A program made the translations under genes and the position numbers. The notes under the pieces are model-generated. The model was not told the DNA's origin. It did not search any database and was given only the letters and a program-made list of their open reading frames with translations. Positions 44,882 through 52,929 of a DNA stretch of 64,000 nucleotides are shown here, piece by piece. The first letter of the stretch is position 1. Each line of letters opens with the position of its first letter. Source of the stretch: M3007 sp964539805 (GTDB lineage: Bacteria > Bacteroidota > Bacteroidia > Chitinophagales > Saprospiraceae). The stretch is from positions 62,001-126,000 of the forward strand of contig CAZIKN010000002.1 in NCBI GenBank assembly GCA_964539805.1. Reading direction: 5' to 3'.

Positions 44882-45676
44882 GTGAAATATTCAGCCGACT
44901 TTGATGTGGTAGCCGATCAGTATGATGCTACTTTTACCCACACGCTCATTGGGCGCATGTTGCGCAGGAGGGTTTGGCAAGTTATCGGCCAATATATGCC
45001 CCAACAGGGCAATATACTGGAATTGAACTGCGGCACGGGAGAAGATGCCCTTTGGCTTGCGCGAAATGGATATAAGGTGTTGGCCACAGATGGTTCGCCG
45101 GAGATGATTAGGGTAACAGGCCATAAAATAGACCGTGCCGGATATTCCACACAAGTAAATACCAAAATTTTGACGCTTCCTGACCTTTCAGGCATAGCCG
45201 ATTTTCCTGCCCAAGGCGTTTTTTCCAATTTTGGAGGGCTCAACTGCCTTTCGCCTGATGAACTTATGACAATGGGCCGTGAGATGCAGCAGCACCTCCC
45301 GTGCGGGGCCGTGTTCATTGCAGTGGTCATGGGGCGATTTTGCCTTTGGGAAACGCTTTATTTTATAGGTAAGAGAAATTGGAACCAAGCCTTTCGCCGC
45401 TGGCGTGGTGGGCCGGTCATGGCCAATCTGGAATCAGGCCATCAGGTGAAAACCTGGTATCACGCTCCCGGGCTACTGGCCAAGGCGCTGCCTAACTGGC
45501 AGATTAAGGCACTTGTTCCTATTGGCTTCTGGCTTCCACCTTCCTATTTGAATCCGTTTTTTGAAGAAAAACTACGTTTAGCCGGTTTTTTGGAAAACGC
45601 AGAACAAACCCTAAACGGCCGGGCGCTTGCCTCAATGGCAGATCACTACTGTATGGTTATGACCAAAACCATATAG
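44882..45676 (+). CDS. Class I SAM-dependent methyltransferase
   Basis: A roughly 264-residue methyltransferase. The opening DVVADQYDATFTHTLIGRM is typical of the family, and the SAM-binding loop GNILELNCGTGEDALWLA is clear (motif I with a Cys in place of one Gly), followed by VLATDGSPEMI and a motif-IV-like FSNFGGLNCLSP. Start codon is uncertain: GTG at 44882 begins just before the conserved opening, while an ATG at 44840 would add 14 residues. The substrate is unknown. It is divergent from moxR. Confidence 0.75.
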   Translation: MKYSADFDVVADQYDATFTHTLIGRMLRRRVWQVIGQYMPQQGNILELNCGTGEDALWLARNGYKVLATDGSPEMIRVTGHKIDRAGYSTQVNTKILTLPDLSGIADFPAQGVFSNFGGLNCLSPDELMTMGREMQQHLPCGAVFIAVVMGRFCLWETLYFIGKRNWNQAFRRWRGGPVMANLESGHQVKTWYHAPGLLAKALPNWQIKALVPIGFWLPPSYLNPFFEEKLRLAGFLENAEQTLNGRALASMADHYCMVMTKTI

Positions 45677-46389
45677 CAATTTTTCCCTGTTTGGAACTTA
45701 TCGTTTTTTCTGTGTTTGGCGACTCGCCAGACAGCCCCCCATCTTTGTGTCATCAAAGCGGACAACACAACAAAATGATGGACGCGAAAAACGAAAATAT
45801 CAACGATACCATGAACATAGAAAATACAAATTGCAGCGCAACAACAACTCAGGCAACGCAACAAAATCCCGCTAAAACCTTGCCCCCCTGAAAACAAACT
45901 TGAAAATCAAAACGAAAATCTTTTTCCTCCCCACAATACCCGAAAACTTCGACGGCTAATTCAGTACAGAAACCAACAAGACGCAATTACAATCTTTTTT
46001 TGCCTTATAATCCAAAAACCGTGAATAACTCGAAAATACGATTGAACCATTCTTCCCAAACATAAGGACGGCTAATAGCCAAAAACCAAACACATTTATT
46101 TGATAGAAAACTACATTCAAAACCCAAACAAATTCGCTTGAAAACCAAGACGGGAACCTGAAGGTCAGCGTAGGCTATCCCACGCCTGCCTGCCTTCCGG
46201 CCCGGCTTAAAAAGCCCACCAGGATACATTCTTCAAAAAATAAAGTTGTACGGAACCCAAGTTCGCCCTCCAAAAGTGGGGGGCGGGCTTTTTTGCTTAG
46301 CCCTCATACCAAACATTATTCCCAGTTACGAACAAATGTTACCTTTGCATCCTTTGAGCGTTTTTTATTGTAAAATCACACTTAAACAC
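45677..46389. other. Long gene-poor region (713 bp)
   Basis: AT-rich with one GC-rich patch. Contents: a weak promoter-like pair (TTTG 45715-45718, CATCTTTG 45740-45747) before a 38-codon reading frame at 45775-45891 that is rich in Asn and Thr; six Cs at its end, after which another frame stays open to about 46023; a GC-rich imperfect hairpin at about 46160-46197; a GC-rich stem with a T6 tract near 46263-46296 that could be a terminator. No convincing protein family and no known RNA found by eye. Confidence 0.4.
45775..45891 (+). CDS. Possible 38-residue peptide or remnant
   Basis: A short frame beginning ATGATGGAC. The product is rich in Asn, Thr, Gln and Ala. It is preceded by a promoter-like pair. 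After six Cs at the end, shifting the frame would add a stretch (PENKLENQNENLFPPHNTRK) that looks more protein-like, so this could be the first part of a slipped or decayed gene. Very uncertain. Confidence 0.15.
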   Translation: MMDAKNENINDTMNIENTNCSATTTQATQQNPAKTLPP

Positions 46390-46911
46390 ATGATACGTAA
46401 GACCCTTTTCGTTTTTTCATTTTTCATTTTTTCTACCTCCATTTCACTTTTTGCCCAATCTGGAGCCAAATACGGACACACCAATTTGGGCAATTTGCTG
46501 GAAATAATGCCGGAAAGCAAAAAAGCGAATGATGACCTTAATGCATACACTCAAAAATTGGTAACAAAGGGTGATTCCTTGGCTAAAATATTTGAGGCTG
46601 AGGTAGCCGTTTTCCAAAAGCACTATCAGGAAGGCACAAAGCCCATGATAGAACTTCAAAAAATGCAACAAGACCTTCAACTGAAACAGGAAGCCTTGCA
46701 AAAATTTGATCGGGAAAGTCAGGAAAGTGCCGCCGTCAAACGCGATGAGCTGCTCAAACCTATACTCACAAAAGTCCAGGATGCCATCAAGGCTGTGGCA
46801 AAAGCCAACGGCTATCTTATGGTTTTTGATGTGAGTGGAGGATCCATGCTTTATGCTGCTGAATCCGACGATGTCACGCCATTGATCAAAAAACAGCTCG
46901 GTATCCAATAA
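46390..46911 (+). CDS. OmpH/Skp-family periplasmic chaperone
   Basis: A 173-residue exported protein. A signal peptide ends near ISLFAQ. The mature part has the OmpH/Skp arrangement: a short beta segment (KYGHTNLGNLLEIMPESKKA), two long charged helices that form a coiled-coil arm (AKIFEAEVAVFQKHYQEGTK, LQQDLQLKQEALQKFDRESQ-like), and a return beta segment (ANGYLMVFDVSGGSMLYA) with the GxSxL pattern. Skp holds unfolded outer membrane proteins in the periplasm. ATG at 46390 starts the signal; a longer frame from 46246 has no signal character. Confidence 0.88.
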   Translation: MIRKTLFVFSFFIFSTSISLFAQSGAKYGHTNLGNLLEIMPESKKANDDLNAYTQKLVTKGDSLAKIFEAEVAVFQKHYQEGTKPMIELQKMQQDLQLKQEALQKFDRESQESAAVKRDELLKPILTKVQDAIKAVAKANGYLMVFDVSGGSMLYAAESDDVTPLIKKQLGIQ

Positions 46912-46937
46912 AGTTGAGGGTTGATAGAAGTTGATGA

Positions 46938-46983
46938 GGGTTGATGAAGGTTCATATAAGTTTATGATGAATCTCATCAACCC
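46938..46983 (+). repeat. Short inverted repeat and direct repeats after ompH
   Basis: GGGTTGATGA (46938-46947) pairs with TCATCAACCC (46974-46983). The left arm is also repeated directly as GTTGA(T)GAGGG-type units from 46915. It may end the ompH transcript, but no T run follows. Confidence 0.4.
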
Positions 46984-47024
46984 CCAACAACCAATAACTA
47001 ACAACCAACCCCTAAATGTAGATT

Positions 47025-47219
47025 ATGAAAAAATTCATCTGGTTTTTTTGCGCTGCATTATTAGTGGCATCTGCTCCGTCTTGTCGCACCAAATCAGGCT
47101 GCCCGGCCAATGAAAGCCTTAAGCCTTCCTTTGACAAAAAAGGGCAGCCGAAAAAAGGCAAGAAGAGCAAGGCACAGTCTGGTCTTTTCCCTAAAAAGAT
47201 GCAGAAAAAAATGAAGTAA
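47025..47219 (+). CDS. Small lipoprotein, Lys-rich tail
   Basis: A 64-residue protein. The N-terminus KKFIWFFCAALLVASAPSCR carries a hydrophobic core and a lipobox-like SAPSC, so it is probably a lipoprotein. The rest is rich in Lys, Gly, Gln and Ser (KKGQPKKGKKSKAQSGLFPK), and there is no recognised domain. It sits between ompH and pgeF, with 12 bp to the pgeF start, so it may be co-expressed with it. Confidence 0.55.
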   Translation: MKKFIWFFCAALLVASAPSCRTKSGCPANESLKPSFDKKGQPKKGKKSKAQSGLFPKKMQKKMK

Positions 47220-47231
47220 ACAGGCTGTAAA

Positions 47232-47975
47232 GTGTACAGGTCTCCTTTTTTATTTCAAGCACACCCACGGGTTATAGTGGCTGAAAGCACTCGTCACGGC
47301 GGTGTCAGCCCTGCTCCGTGGCACAGCCTAAACTTGGGCAAAAGCACGGATGATGACCCACAAAATGTGCTGGAAAATCGCAGACGGATTTGCACTGCCT
47401 TAGGTTTTTCAACTGACCAATTGGCTTGGTCCAAGCAAATACATGGCTTAGACGTTCGTGTAGCTACTGCTCCCGGAGGCGCTGAAGGCTTTGATGCCCA
47501 AATTACCAATACCCCTGGCATCCTCCTGGCTGTATCAGTAGCGGATTGTACACCTATATTAATATATGATGCTAAAAACCAGGCGGTAGCGGCCATCCAT
47601 GCTGGCTGGAAAGGCACTTGTGGGGGATTAGTGTTTAAAACCCTGAAAACAATGTCCGAATACTATGGGACGAAAGGCGAGGATTGCTTTGCTTATATCG
47701 GCACCTGTATTGATGAGTGCTCGTTCGAGGTGGGGCCAGAAGTGGCCGAACAGTTTGAGCAGGACTTCAGGAGGCCTGATGCTGAACGAAACAAGTTTTT
47801 TGTTGACTTAAAAAAGGCAAACGCGGCACAATTGCTTAGGTTTGGCGTGCCGAATGACCAATTGGAAATATCTCCCTACTCTACAGTGTTGCACAATGAA
47901 GACTATTTCTCACACCGAAAAGAAAAAGGCATAACTGGCCGAATGATGGGTTTTATTGGCCTGTTGCCCCATTAA
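47232..47975 (+). CDS. pgeF: Peptidoglycan editing factor PgeF / multicopper polyphenol oxidase-like
   Basis: A 247-residue protein of the YfiH/PgeF (DUF152) family. In E. coli PgeF helps keep incorrectly made muropeptide precursors out of the wall; older names call it a laccase-like enzyme. The active-site residues are visible: the KQIHG histidine (about 65-69), the ADCTPILIYD cysteine, and the AAIHAGWKGTCGG histidine motif. The C-terminal ISPYSTVLHNEDYFSHRKE segment, including the last His, also fits. The start is GTG at 47232; it sits 12 bp after the small lipoprotein gene. Confidence 0.9.
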   Translation: MYRSPFLFQAHPRVIVAESTRHGGVSPAPWHSLNLGKSTDDDPQNVLENRRRICTALGFSTDQLAWSKQIHGLDVRVATAPGGAEGFDAQITNTPGILLAVSVADCTPILIYDAKNQAVAAIHAGWKGTCGGLVFKTLKTMSEYYGTKGEDCFAYIGTCIDECSFEVGPEVAEQFEQDFRRPDAERNKFFVDLKKANAAQLLRFGVPNDQLEISPYSTVLHNEDYFSHRKEKGITGRMMGFIGLLPH

Positions 47976-47979
47976 AAAA

Positions 47980-48528
47980 TCAGGCAACAGAAACGTCAGG
48001 GGCCTCTACCGCAGTTTCCTTTGCTTTTTTATACACAGGTACCGTACTGCAAGGTTCGCCAAACATAATGCTCAGGGCAATGGGCTGCAAGCGGCGTGTG
48101 ATTTCAAGATAAGCCGCAGGCGGCACCGGTTTGTCGCTACAACCTTTTATCACCAACCTTTTGCCAGCGTAGGCCGAAAGATCAAGGGCGGCAAGTTTTT
48201 TGGTAAAGGCCATTTCGGCATATAATTCAGGGACTACCTGAGCAATATCTCGCGCAAAAGGCGCGGCGTAGGAAGCTACGAGCATATAGGCCCACATGGG
48301 GATAATAGCGTCAGCAGAGCAAAAAACAGCCAGGTTTTTGCCCTTGTATTGTGCCCAGTCATGCGTGGCGAGGGCCTCACGAAAATCCTTTTCCTTTAAG
48401 ATGAGGCCCATAAAAAGATAATCTTTCAGGTCAAAACTCACGATTTCGCCATCGGGATAATAGTTTTCAAGGTCAATGGTGACCAAACTGCTATTTGCAA
48501 CTCTATTGACTAAAGTATCCATGCTCAT
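47980..48528 (-). CDS. DUF2480 family protein
   Basis: A 182-residue cytoplasmic protein of DUF2480, a family almost limited to Bacteroidota with no known function. Seen: TLVNRVANSSLVTIDLENYY, FDLKDYLFMGLILKEKDFRE, YKGKNLAVFCSADAIIPMWA and RLVIKGCSDKPVPPAAY followed by EITRRLQPIALSIMFGEPCS, in the family order. ATG at 48528 is chosen (another at 48522); a longer frame upstream adds only unrelated residues. It is convergent with pgeF (4 bp between stops). Confidence 0.85.
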   Translation of the reverse strand: MSMDTLVNRVANSSLVTIDLENYYPDGEIVSFDLKDYLFMGLILKEKDFREALATHDWAQYKGKNLAVFCSADAIIPMWAYMLVASYAAPFARDIAQVVPELYAEMAFTKKLAALDLSAYAGKRLVIKGCSDKPVPPAAYLEITRRLQPIALSIMFGEPCSTVPVYKKAKETAVEAPDVSVA

Positions 48529-48633
48529 TGTACAAAATTGATGTTTGTCCCCCTGTAGCCACAAAGGGATTTCAAAACAAACAAAGGGGAAACAGTTTTT
48601 GAACGATGTTGTTTACAGCTGTACTTTATGGCA

Positions 48634-49167
48634 TTATTCTCCTTTGCCTTCACCCACAAAGTAATCTTCTTTGTTCTTGAACAGCACATTAAAGGTGGTC
48701 ATGCTGCCATAGCAACGGGTTACATATTGCTGAAGGTTGACTTTTTCTTCGTCACTCAGCATTTTGTGGGCATTGATTTGTTGCTCAAGCACTCTAAGGC
48801 GATCACGCATCATTACAATTTTGTGGAAAAAAGTGTCAATGGGAACCTCCTTTAGCTGCAAACCGGGATCAGAAGGCTTGAGGATCAGGGTGCCACCGGT
48901 CCAGCGATCGCCCATGGGCACTTTCTCCAAGCTGACACCGGCCCAAGAGCGCAAAATGCGCACGAGGGATTGTTCGGCTTCTGAAAAAGTGATGGAGTCC
49001 TCTGCCGGAATATGTTCAATGACCTGCCAGCCACTGTAGTCCTTGCCAACATTTTTGATGCCAAACTGCGTGAAACACAGTTCATAAGCCGCCACATGAA
49101 GGCGAATAACCACCCCATCGCCATAAGCAGGGTGCTTTACACGTGAACCAACACCAAGTAATTCCAT
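48634..49167 (-). CDS. Conserved Bacteroidota hypothetical protein
   Basis: A 177-residue cytoplasmic protein with no family I can name. The start MELLGVGSRVKHPAYGDGVV looks like a small beta-barrel (KOW or CarD-like) opening. The C-terminal half is charged and helical (KIVMMRDRLRVLEQQINAHK, SDEEKVNLQQYVTRCYGSM), so a small N-terminal binding domain plus a coiled coil is likely. ATG at 49167 is preferred; the frame continues 24 codons upstream but without conserved character. A -7-like box (TAAATTTG) lies 27 bp upstream on the same strand. Confidence 0.6.
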   Translation of the reverse strand: MELLGVGSRVKHPAYGDGVVIRLHVAAYELCFTQFGIKNVGKDYSGWQVIEHIPAEDSITFSEAEQSLVRILRSWAGVSLEKVPMGDRWTGGTLILKPSDPGLQLKEVPIDTFFHKIVMMRDRLRVLEQQINAHKMLSDEEKVNLQQYVTRCYGSMTTFNVLFKNKEDYFVGEGKGE

Positions 49168-49193
49168 TATTGTATTGCTGTTTATTTTTGCGG

Positions 49194-49217
49194 CAAATTT
49201 AGCACATGTTACATTTG
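49194..49217. promoter_or_regulatory. Back-to-back -7 boxes between two divergent genes
   Basis: On the minus strand TAAATTTG (49194-49201) serves the gene at 49167; on the plus strand TACATTTG (49210-49217) lies before the gene at 49291. Both match TAnnTTTG. The two boxes are only 8 bp apart, so the divergent genes may compete for polymerase. Confidence 0.35.
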
Positions 49218-49290
49218 TGGTAAATTTATGCCCCAACATATTTGATAAACTTGATGTTTAAACATTAAAATCACCAAACTCAACGTAATT

Positions 49291-49845
49291 ATGATCCGCT
49301 ACCGTTCTTTTTTATGGTTGTTCTTCGCGCTTTCAGCCAGCAGCCTTTTTGCGCAGCGCGATGCTAAATCACCCCGTTTTGAAGACATGCAACGCCGTAT
49401 GATGGAGCTTCAAAGGCAACTCATGCAGGATATGCAGCGCAGCCCATTTTTTGACTTTGACATGCGCTCTCCATTTAACGGGGATAGCAGCACCTCGTTC
49501 TCCTTCAGGTTTGATACCACGTTCCAATTGGGCGACGGTGGTTTTTTCCATTTCCGACAATTTGGATCAGACAGCCTGGCGCGAGGGATGTTTCATGACA
49601 TGGACCAGATGTTTGGTCGTATGTTTGACTTTGGAGATGAACCTTTCCGCCGCCGCTTGGATGAGGGCCACGGCCAGTCATTCCCTTCCGATGACGGCCA
49701 CGGGTTACAACAAGAGGATGGGCTATTGCCCGAGGAGCGTTTGCGCTTGGAGGAAGAAGGGGGGAAAAAGCAAAAATCAGATCCAGATAAAAGGTTGGAC
49801 AGTCCCCCGGGCAAAAAGAAGGAAATAAAGACGATACGCATTTAA
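49291..49845 (+). CDS. Exported Met/Gln/Phe/Asp-rich protein of unknown function
   Basis: A 184-residue exported protein. Signal peptide to about 22 (FFALSASSLFAQ). The body has an opening helix rich in Met, Gln and Arg (EDMQRRMMELQRQLMQDMQR), then a strand-like SFSFRFDTTFQLGDGGFFHF, a Phe/Asp/Met-rich middle (DMDQMFGRMFDFGDEPFRRR) and a charged, disordered-looking tail ending in a basic stretch (GKKKEIKTIRI). No family recognised. It is 8 bp upstream of recO. Confidence 0.6.
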   Translation: MIRYRSFLWLFFALSASSLFAQRDAKSPRFEDMQRRMMELQRQLMQDMQRSPFFDFDMRSPFNGDSSTSFSFRFDTTFQLGDGGFFHFRQFGSDSLARGMFHDMDQMFGRMFDFGDEPFRRRLDEGHGQSFPSDDGHGLQQEDGLLPEERLRLEEEGGKKQKSDPDKRLDSPPGKKKEIKTIRI

Positions 49846-49853
49846 TAATAGTC

Positions 49854-50593
49854 ATGCAAATCAAAACGCGCGGCATCGTGTTCCGTTCGGTCAAATACGG
49901 CGAGAGCAGTGTTATCGCGGATATTTTCACAGAAGAAAAGGGCCTTCATACCTTTATTGCGGGGGGGGGGTGCGTACCTCGCGCTCACGCATGCCGTATA
50001 ATTTGTTTCAGCCCATGACCGTGGTTGAACTGGTATCCTATTTCAAAGACGAAGCGGGCGCAATGAACCGCCTCAAAGAGTTGCGTGCAGCCGATATTTA
50101 CACCACCATACCCTTTGATATCCGACATGGCGCAGTGGCTATGTTTATGGCCGAAATATGTCGAAAGGTGATTCAGGAGGCTGAGGAAAACCGTGATTTG
50201 TTTGATTTTTTGCGCAATTACCTCCTGCTGTTGGATGGTACGCCACATCCAATCGCCAATTTGCACCTGCATTTTTTGCTCCATTTGAGTGGTTACCTTG
50301 GCTTTCAGCCCCATGCTGAATCAGAAGATTTGCCCGAAGCCTATTTTTTGGACCTTCAGGAAGGCGTTTTTAGCCCTTTTGAGCCATTGCACGCACAGCA
50401 CTTAGATGCCCGATCAAGTGAGCAGGTTATGGCGTTATTGCAAACGGAGGCGGAACTTTGCCACACCATCATGTTGCAGCGCAATGAGCGCAAAACGCTG
50501 CTGGGCAAATTGTTGCAGTTTTATCAAATGCACATGCCGGGCTTTACTGCGCCGCATACACCAGAGGTGTTAGAAACAATATTTAATGGATAA
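49854..50593 (+). CDS. recO: DNA repair protein RecO, frame broken at a G10 run
   Basis: RecO loads RecA onto gapped DNA with RecF and RecR. The first 35 codons are the RecO OB-fold start (IKTRGIVFRSVKYGESSVIA, then EEKGLHTFIA), and the rest from 49970 is the typical NLFQPMTVVELVSY region and helical C-terminal part. The two halves are in different frames because of ten Gs at 49961-49970; as it stands the first frame stops about 20 codons later. A run of eight Gs restores the frame and makes IAGGVR line up with the usual 'IVNGVR' spacing, giving 245 residues. Eleven would also restore frame. The end overlaps the GHMP kinase start by 8 bp. Confidence 0.85.
49961..49970 (+). repeat. G10 homopolymer inside recO
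   Basis: Ten Gs encode the Gly stretch in the RecO OB fold. Eight would give the expected frame and length. It is the second such run in the window. Confidence 0.9.
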
Positions 50594-51515
50594 TTTTTAC
50601 ACAAAGGCAAAGGGCAAATTCCTGATTACCGGAGAATATTTTGTCCTGGATGGTGCCGAGGCCCTCGCCTTGCCGCTCCGCTTCGGGCAATCACTGCGCG
50701 TTGACCCCTTGGCAGATACCTCTGTCTTGCGATGGCAAGCAATGGATGAAGAAGCCCGGCTTTGGTTTTCAACTGAGCTTAGCCTGCCGGATTTTGACAT
50801 TTTGGACACTACGGATAAAACAATGGCGACTACTTTGGTACAAATGCTCCGCTCAGCCCAAAGACAAAATGCTGAATTTTTGGCCAAACCCGGGGGATTT
50901 CAGGTAACCACGCAAAATGATTTTCCAAGACAATGGGGCTTGGGCACCAGCAGTACATTGATTGCTGCCTTGGCCCGCTGGGCCAAGGCAGATCCCTACC
51001 TTATACTCTCCGAAACCCTTGGCGGCTCCGGTTATGACATTGCCTGTGCTTACGCTGATGGCCCGATATGTTACCAAATCAAGGATGGTTTCCCTTTGGC
51101 GAAACCAATACAGTTTGATCCTGAATTTCGCAACGCATTGTTTTTTGTTTACTTAGGCAAAAAACAAAATAGCAGGGAGGGCATAAAGCGATATCAAGAG
51201 CTGGTACAAAACAAAACACAAATCAGTTGGGAAATTAGCCGCTTAACCCATGAGGCTATTACCGCCAAAGGCTTGAATGCTTTTGAAAGCACTTTGAAGG
51301 AGCATGAACAATTGGTATCAAATGCTTTGCAGTTGCCTTGTGCAAAAGACCTGCTTTTCCCTGATTTTTGGGGCGTTATCAAAAGCCTTGGTGCTTGGGG
51401 CGGCGATTTTGTATTGGCCACAAGTGAAAAGTCAGTACCCGAGACAAAGGCATATTTTGAGGCCAAAGGATACCCTGTTGTGCTGCAGTGGCAAGAGGTA
51501 ATCCTTACGATGTAA
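50586..51515 (+). CDS. GHMP-family kinase (GYDIA type)
   Basis: A 309-residue small-molecule kinase of the GHMP superfamily, like mevalonate kinase. It opens with YTKAKGKFLITGEYFVLDGA, the N-terminal family strand, and has the ATP loop WGLGTSSTLIAALARW (about 118-133; GLGTSS in place of GLSSS), the SGYDIACAYADGP motif that gives the subgroup its name, and a late GAWGGDFVLATSEK that matches the third GHMP motif. The group is common in Bacteroidota next to other isoprenoid or repair genes; its substrate is not certain. It overlaps the end of recO by 8 bp. Confidence 0.85.
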   Translation: MDNFYTKAKGKFLITGEYFVLDGAEALALPLRFGQSLRVDPLADTSVLRWQAMDEEARLWFSTELSLPDFDILDTTDKTMATTLVQMLRSAQRQNAEFLAKPGGFQVTTQNDFPRQWGLGTSSTLIAALARWAKADPYLILSETLGGSGYDIACAYADGPICYQIKDGFPLAKPIQFDPEFRNALFFVYLGKKQNSREGIKRYQELVQNKTQISWEISRLTHEAITAKGLNAFESTLKEHEQLVSNALQLPCAKDLLFPDFWGVIKSLGAWGGDFVLATSEKSVPETKAYFEAKGYPVVLQWQEVILTM

Positions 51516-51569
51516 TAAAAAGTAATTTGGCTTCAAGCATATGTTGTGCTTTAGGTTCCAATTTGTGCC

Positions 51570-51577
51570 TACATTTG
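51570..51577 (+). promoter_or_regulatory. -7 box for the TolC-family gene
   Basis: TACATTTG lies 21 bp before the ATG at 51598. The upstream sequence does not show a good TTTG at the expected distance. Confidence 0.25.
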
Positions 51578-51597
51578 CCAAATATACCATGATATTC

Positions 51598-52905
51598 ATG
51601 AAAAAAAAATTCTTATTATCCTTTTTGGGCTGTGTATTCGTAGCATTTGCTCCCGCTCAAACAGCAACACCCCTGCTTACAGCAGCTGAGGCTGTGCGTA
51701 TTGCTTTAGAAAATAATTTTGGCATAAAAATAAGTGCTGCCAATGCAGAAATTGCTCGATTGAACAACACAAAAGGCAATGCGGGCAAGCTGCCTGTAGT
51801 AAATTTTGTGGCTAACGAAAACTTTACCCTGAGTGCATTCCAACAGCAATTGGCCAACGGAAATGAATTTAATGCCCTCGGTGCTCCCTTTAACGTGGCC
51901 AATGCAGGCGTGCAGCTCTCATGGACGTTGTTTGACGGGCGTCGCATGAATATCGCCAAAAAGAGGTTGGAGGAAATGGAAAAAATGGGCCAGATGAATC
52001 TTCAGGCTGTGGTCCTCGGTACTACGGCCAACGTACTTTTGGCATACAATGAATTAGTGCGCGCACAGTTGCAGGAGCAGGCCATTAATGAAATCATTGC
52101 GCTGAACATGGAGCGTTTGCGCATAGCGGAGGCGCGCCTGGCAGCGGGGTTTGCAGCGCAAACAGATGCCCTTACTGCAAAAATTGACCTGAACCAGCGC
52201 AAAGCGGACTTGCTCAACCAACAAAACCTTAGCGCTACGGGCAAGCGGAATCTTAACCTCCTTTTGGCAAGGCCAGTGGATACCCCTTTTGAGGTGGACG
52301 ATAACCTGGAAAATAACTATAAGCCCCAGCGTGCCTCAATTTTAGAGAAAATTTACAGTCAAAATCCTACCTTATTGGCTGCTCAAAAAAATGCAGAAAT
52401 AGCTGCCTTACAAGTGGATGAAAACCGAACCCTGAACAAAGCGCGCATCGTGGGCAACAGCCAGTTTAATGCACAACGCTCGGACAATGGAGCTGGTTTT
52501 TTATTGAACAATACACAAATAGGCTTTACCATAGGTGCATCCCTGGTGCTCCCCCTGTACAATGGAGGCAACAATAAACGATTGGTGGAAACAGCGCAGG
52601 TGGCTGCTCTACAGTCCCGCCATCAGGTGGACCAGCAAAAGCAAAGCATTGAAGCAGAATTGGACAATCAATTGGCTTTGTTCCAAACGCAACAGCAAGT
52701 GCTAATACTGGAGGAAGAGAACACCAAAACTGCCAGAGAAAGCCTCAATGTAAGCTTAGAACGCTTTAGGGTTGGGCAAACCAATTCATTAGAGGTGCAA
52801 TTGGCCCAAAATACCCTTGAATTGGCCCTTAACCGGCGCAACTTGGTGCTTTTTAACCTCAAGGCCACAGAACTGCAATTGCGCACCCTTGCCAGCGAAC
52901 TTTAA
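51598..52905 (+). CDS. TolC-family outer membrane efflux protein
   Basis: A 435-residue outer membrane factor. A signal peptide (KKKFLLSFLGCVFVAFAPAQ) is followed by two TolC/OEP halves. The first has TAAEAVRIALENNFGIKISA and the long helical strand-turn region FDGRRMNIAKKRLEEMEKMG; the second has YSQNPTLLAAQKNAEIAALQ and the second helix ending NSLEVQLAQNTLELALNRRN. Such proteins form the exit duct for tripartite pumps; no pump or adaptor gene is adjacent, so its partner is elsewhere. The ATG at 51598 is used; another in frame lies at 51589. Confidence 0.88.
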   Translation: MKKKFLLSFLGCVFVAFAPAQTATPLLTAAEAVRIALENNFGIKISAANAEIARLNNTKGNAGKLPVVNFVANENFTLSAFQQQLANGNEFNALGAPFNVANAGVQLSWTLFDGRRMNIAKKRLEEMEKMGQMNLQAVVLGTTANVLLAYNELVRAQLQEQAINEIIALNMERLRIAEARLAAGFAAQTDALTAKIDLNQRKADLLNQQNLSATGKRNLNLLLARPVDTPFEVDDNLENNYKPQRASILEKIYSQNPTLLAAQKNAEIAALQVDENRTLNKARIVGNSQFNAQRSDNGAGFLLNNTQIGFTIGASLVLPLYNGGNNKRLVETAQVAALQSRHQVDQQKQSIEAELDNQLALFQTQQQVLILEEENTKTARESLNVSLERFRVGQTNSLEVQLAQNTLELALNRRNLVLFNLKATELQLRTLASEL

Positions 52906-52929
52906 GTCCAACCTTTAACACACAACACC

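Noticed and set aside
46160..46230. SRP RNA, 6S RNA or RNase P RNA in the GC-rich patch
   Set aside because: None of the conserved motifs (for example the GGAAG/AGCAGCC SRP loop or the GAGGAAAGTCC RNase P start) is present.
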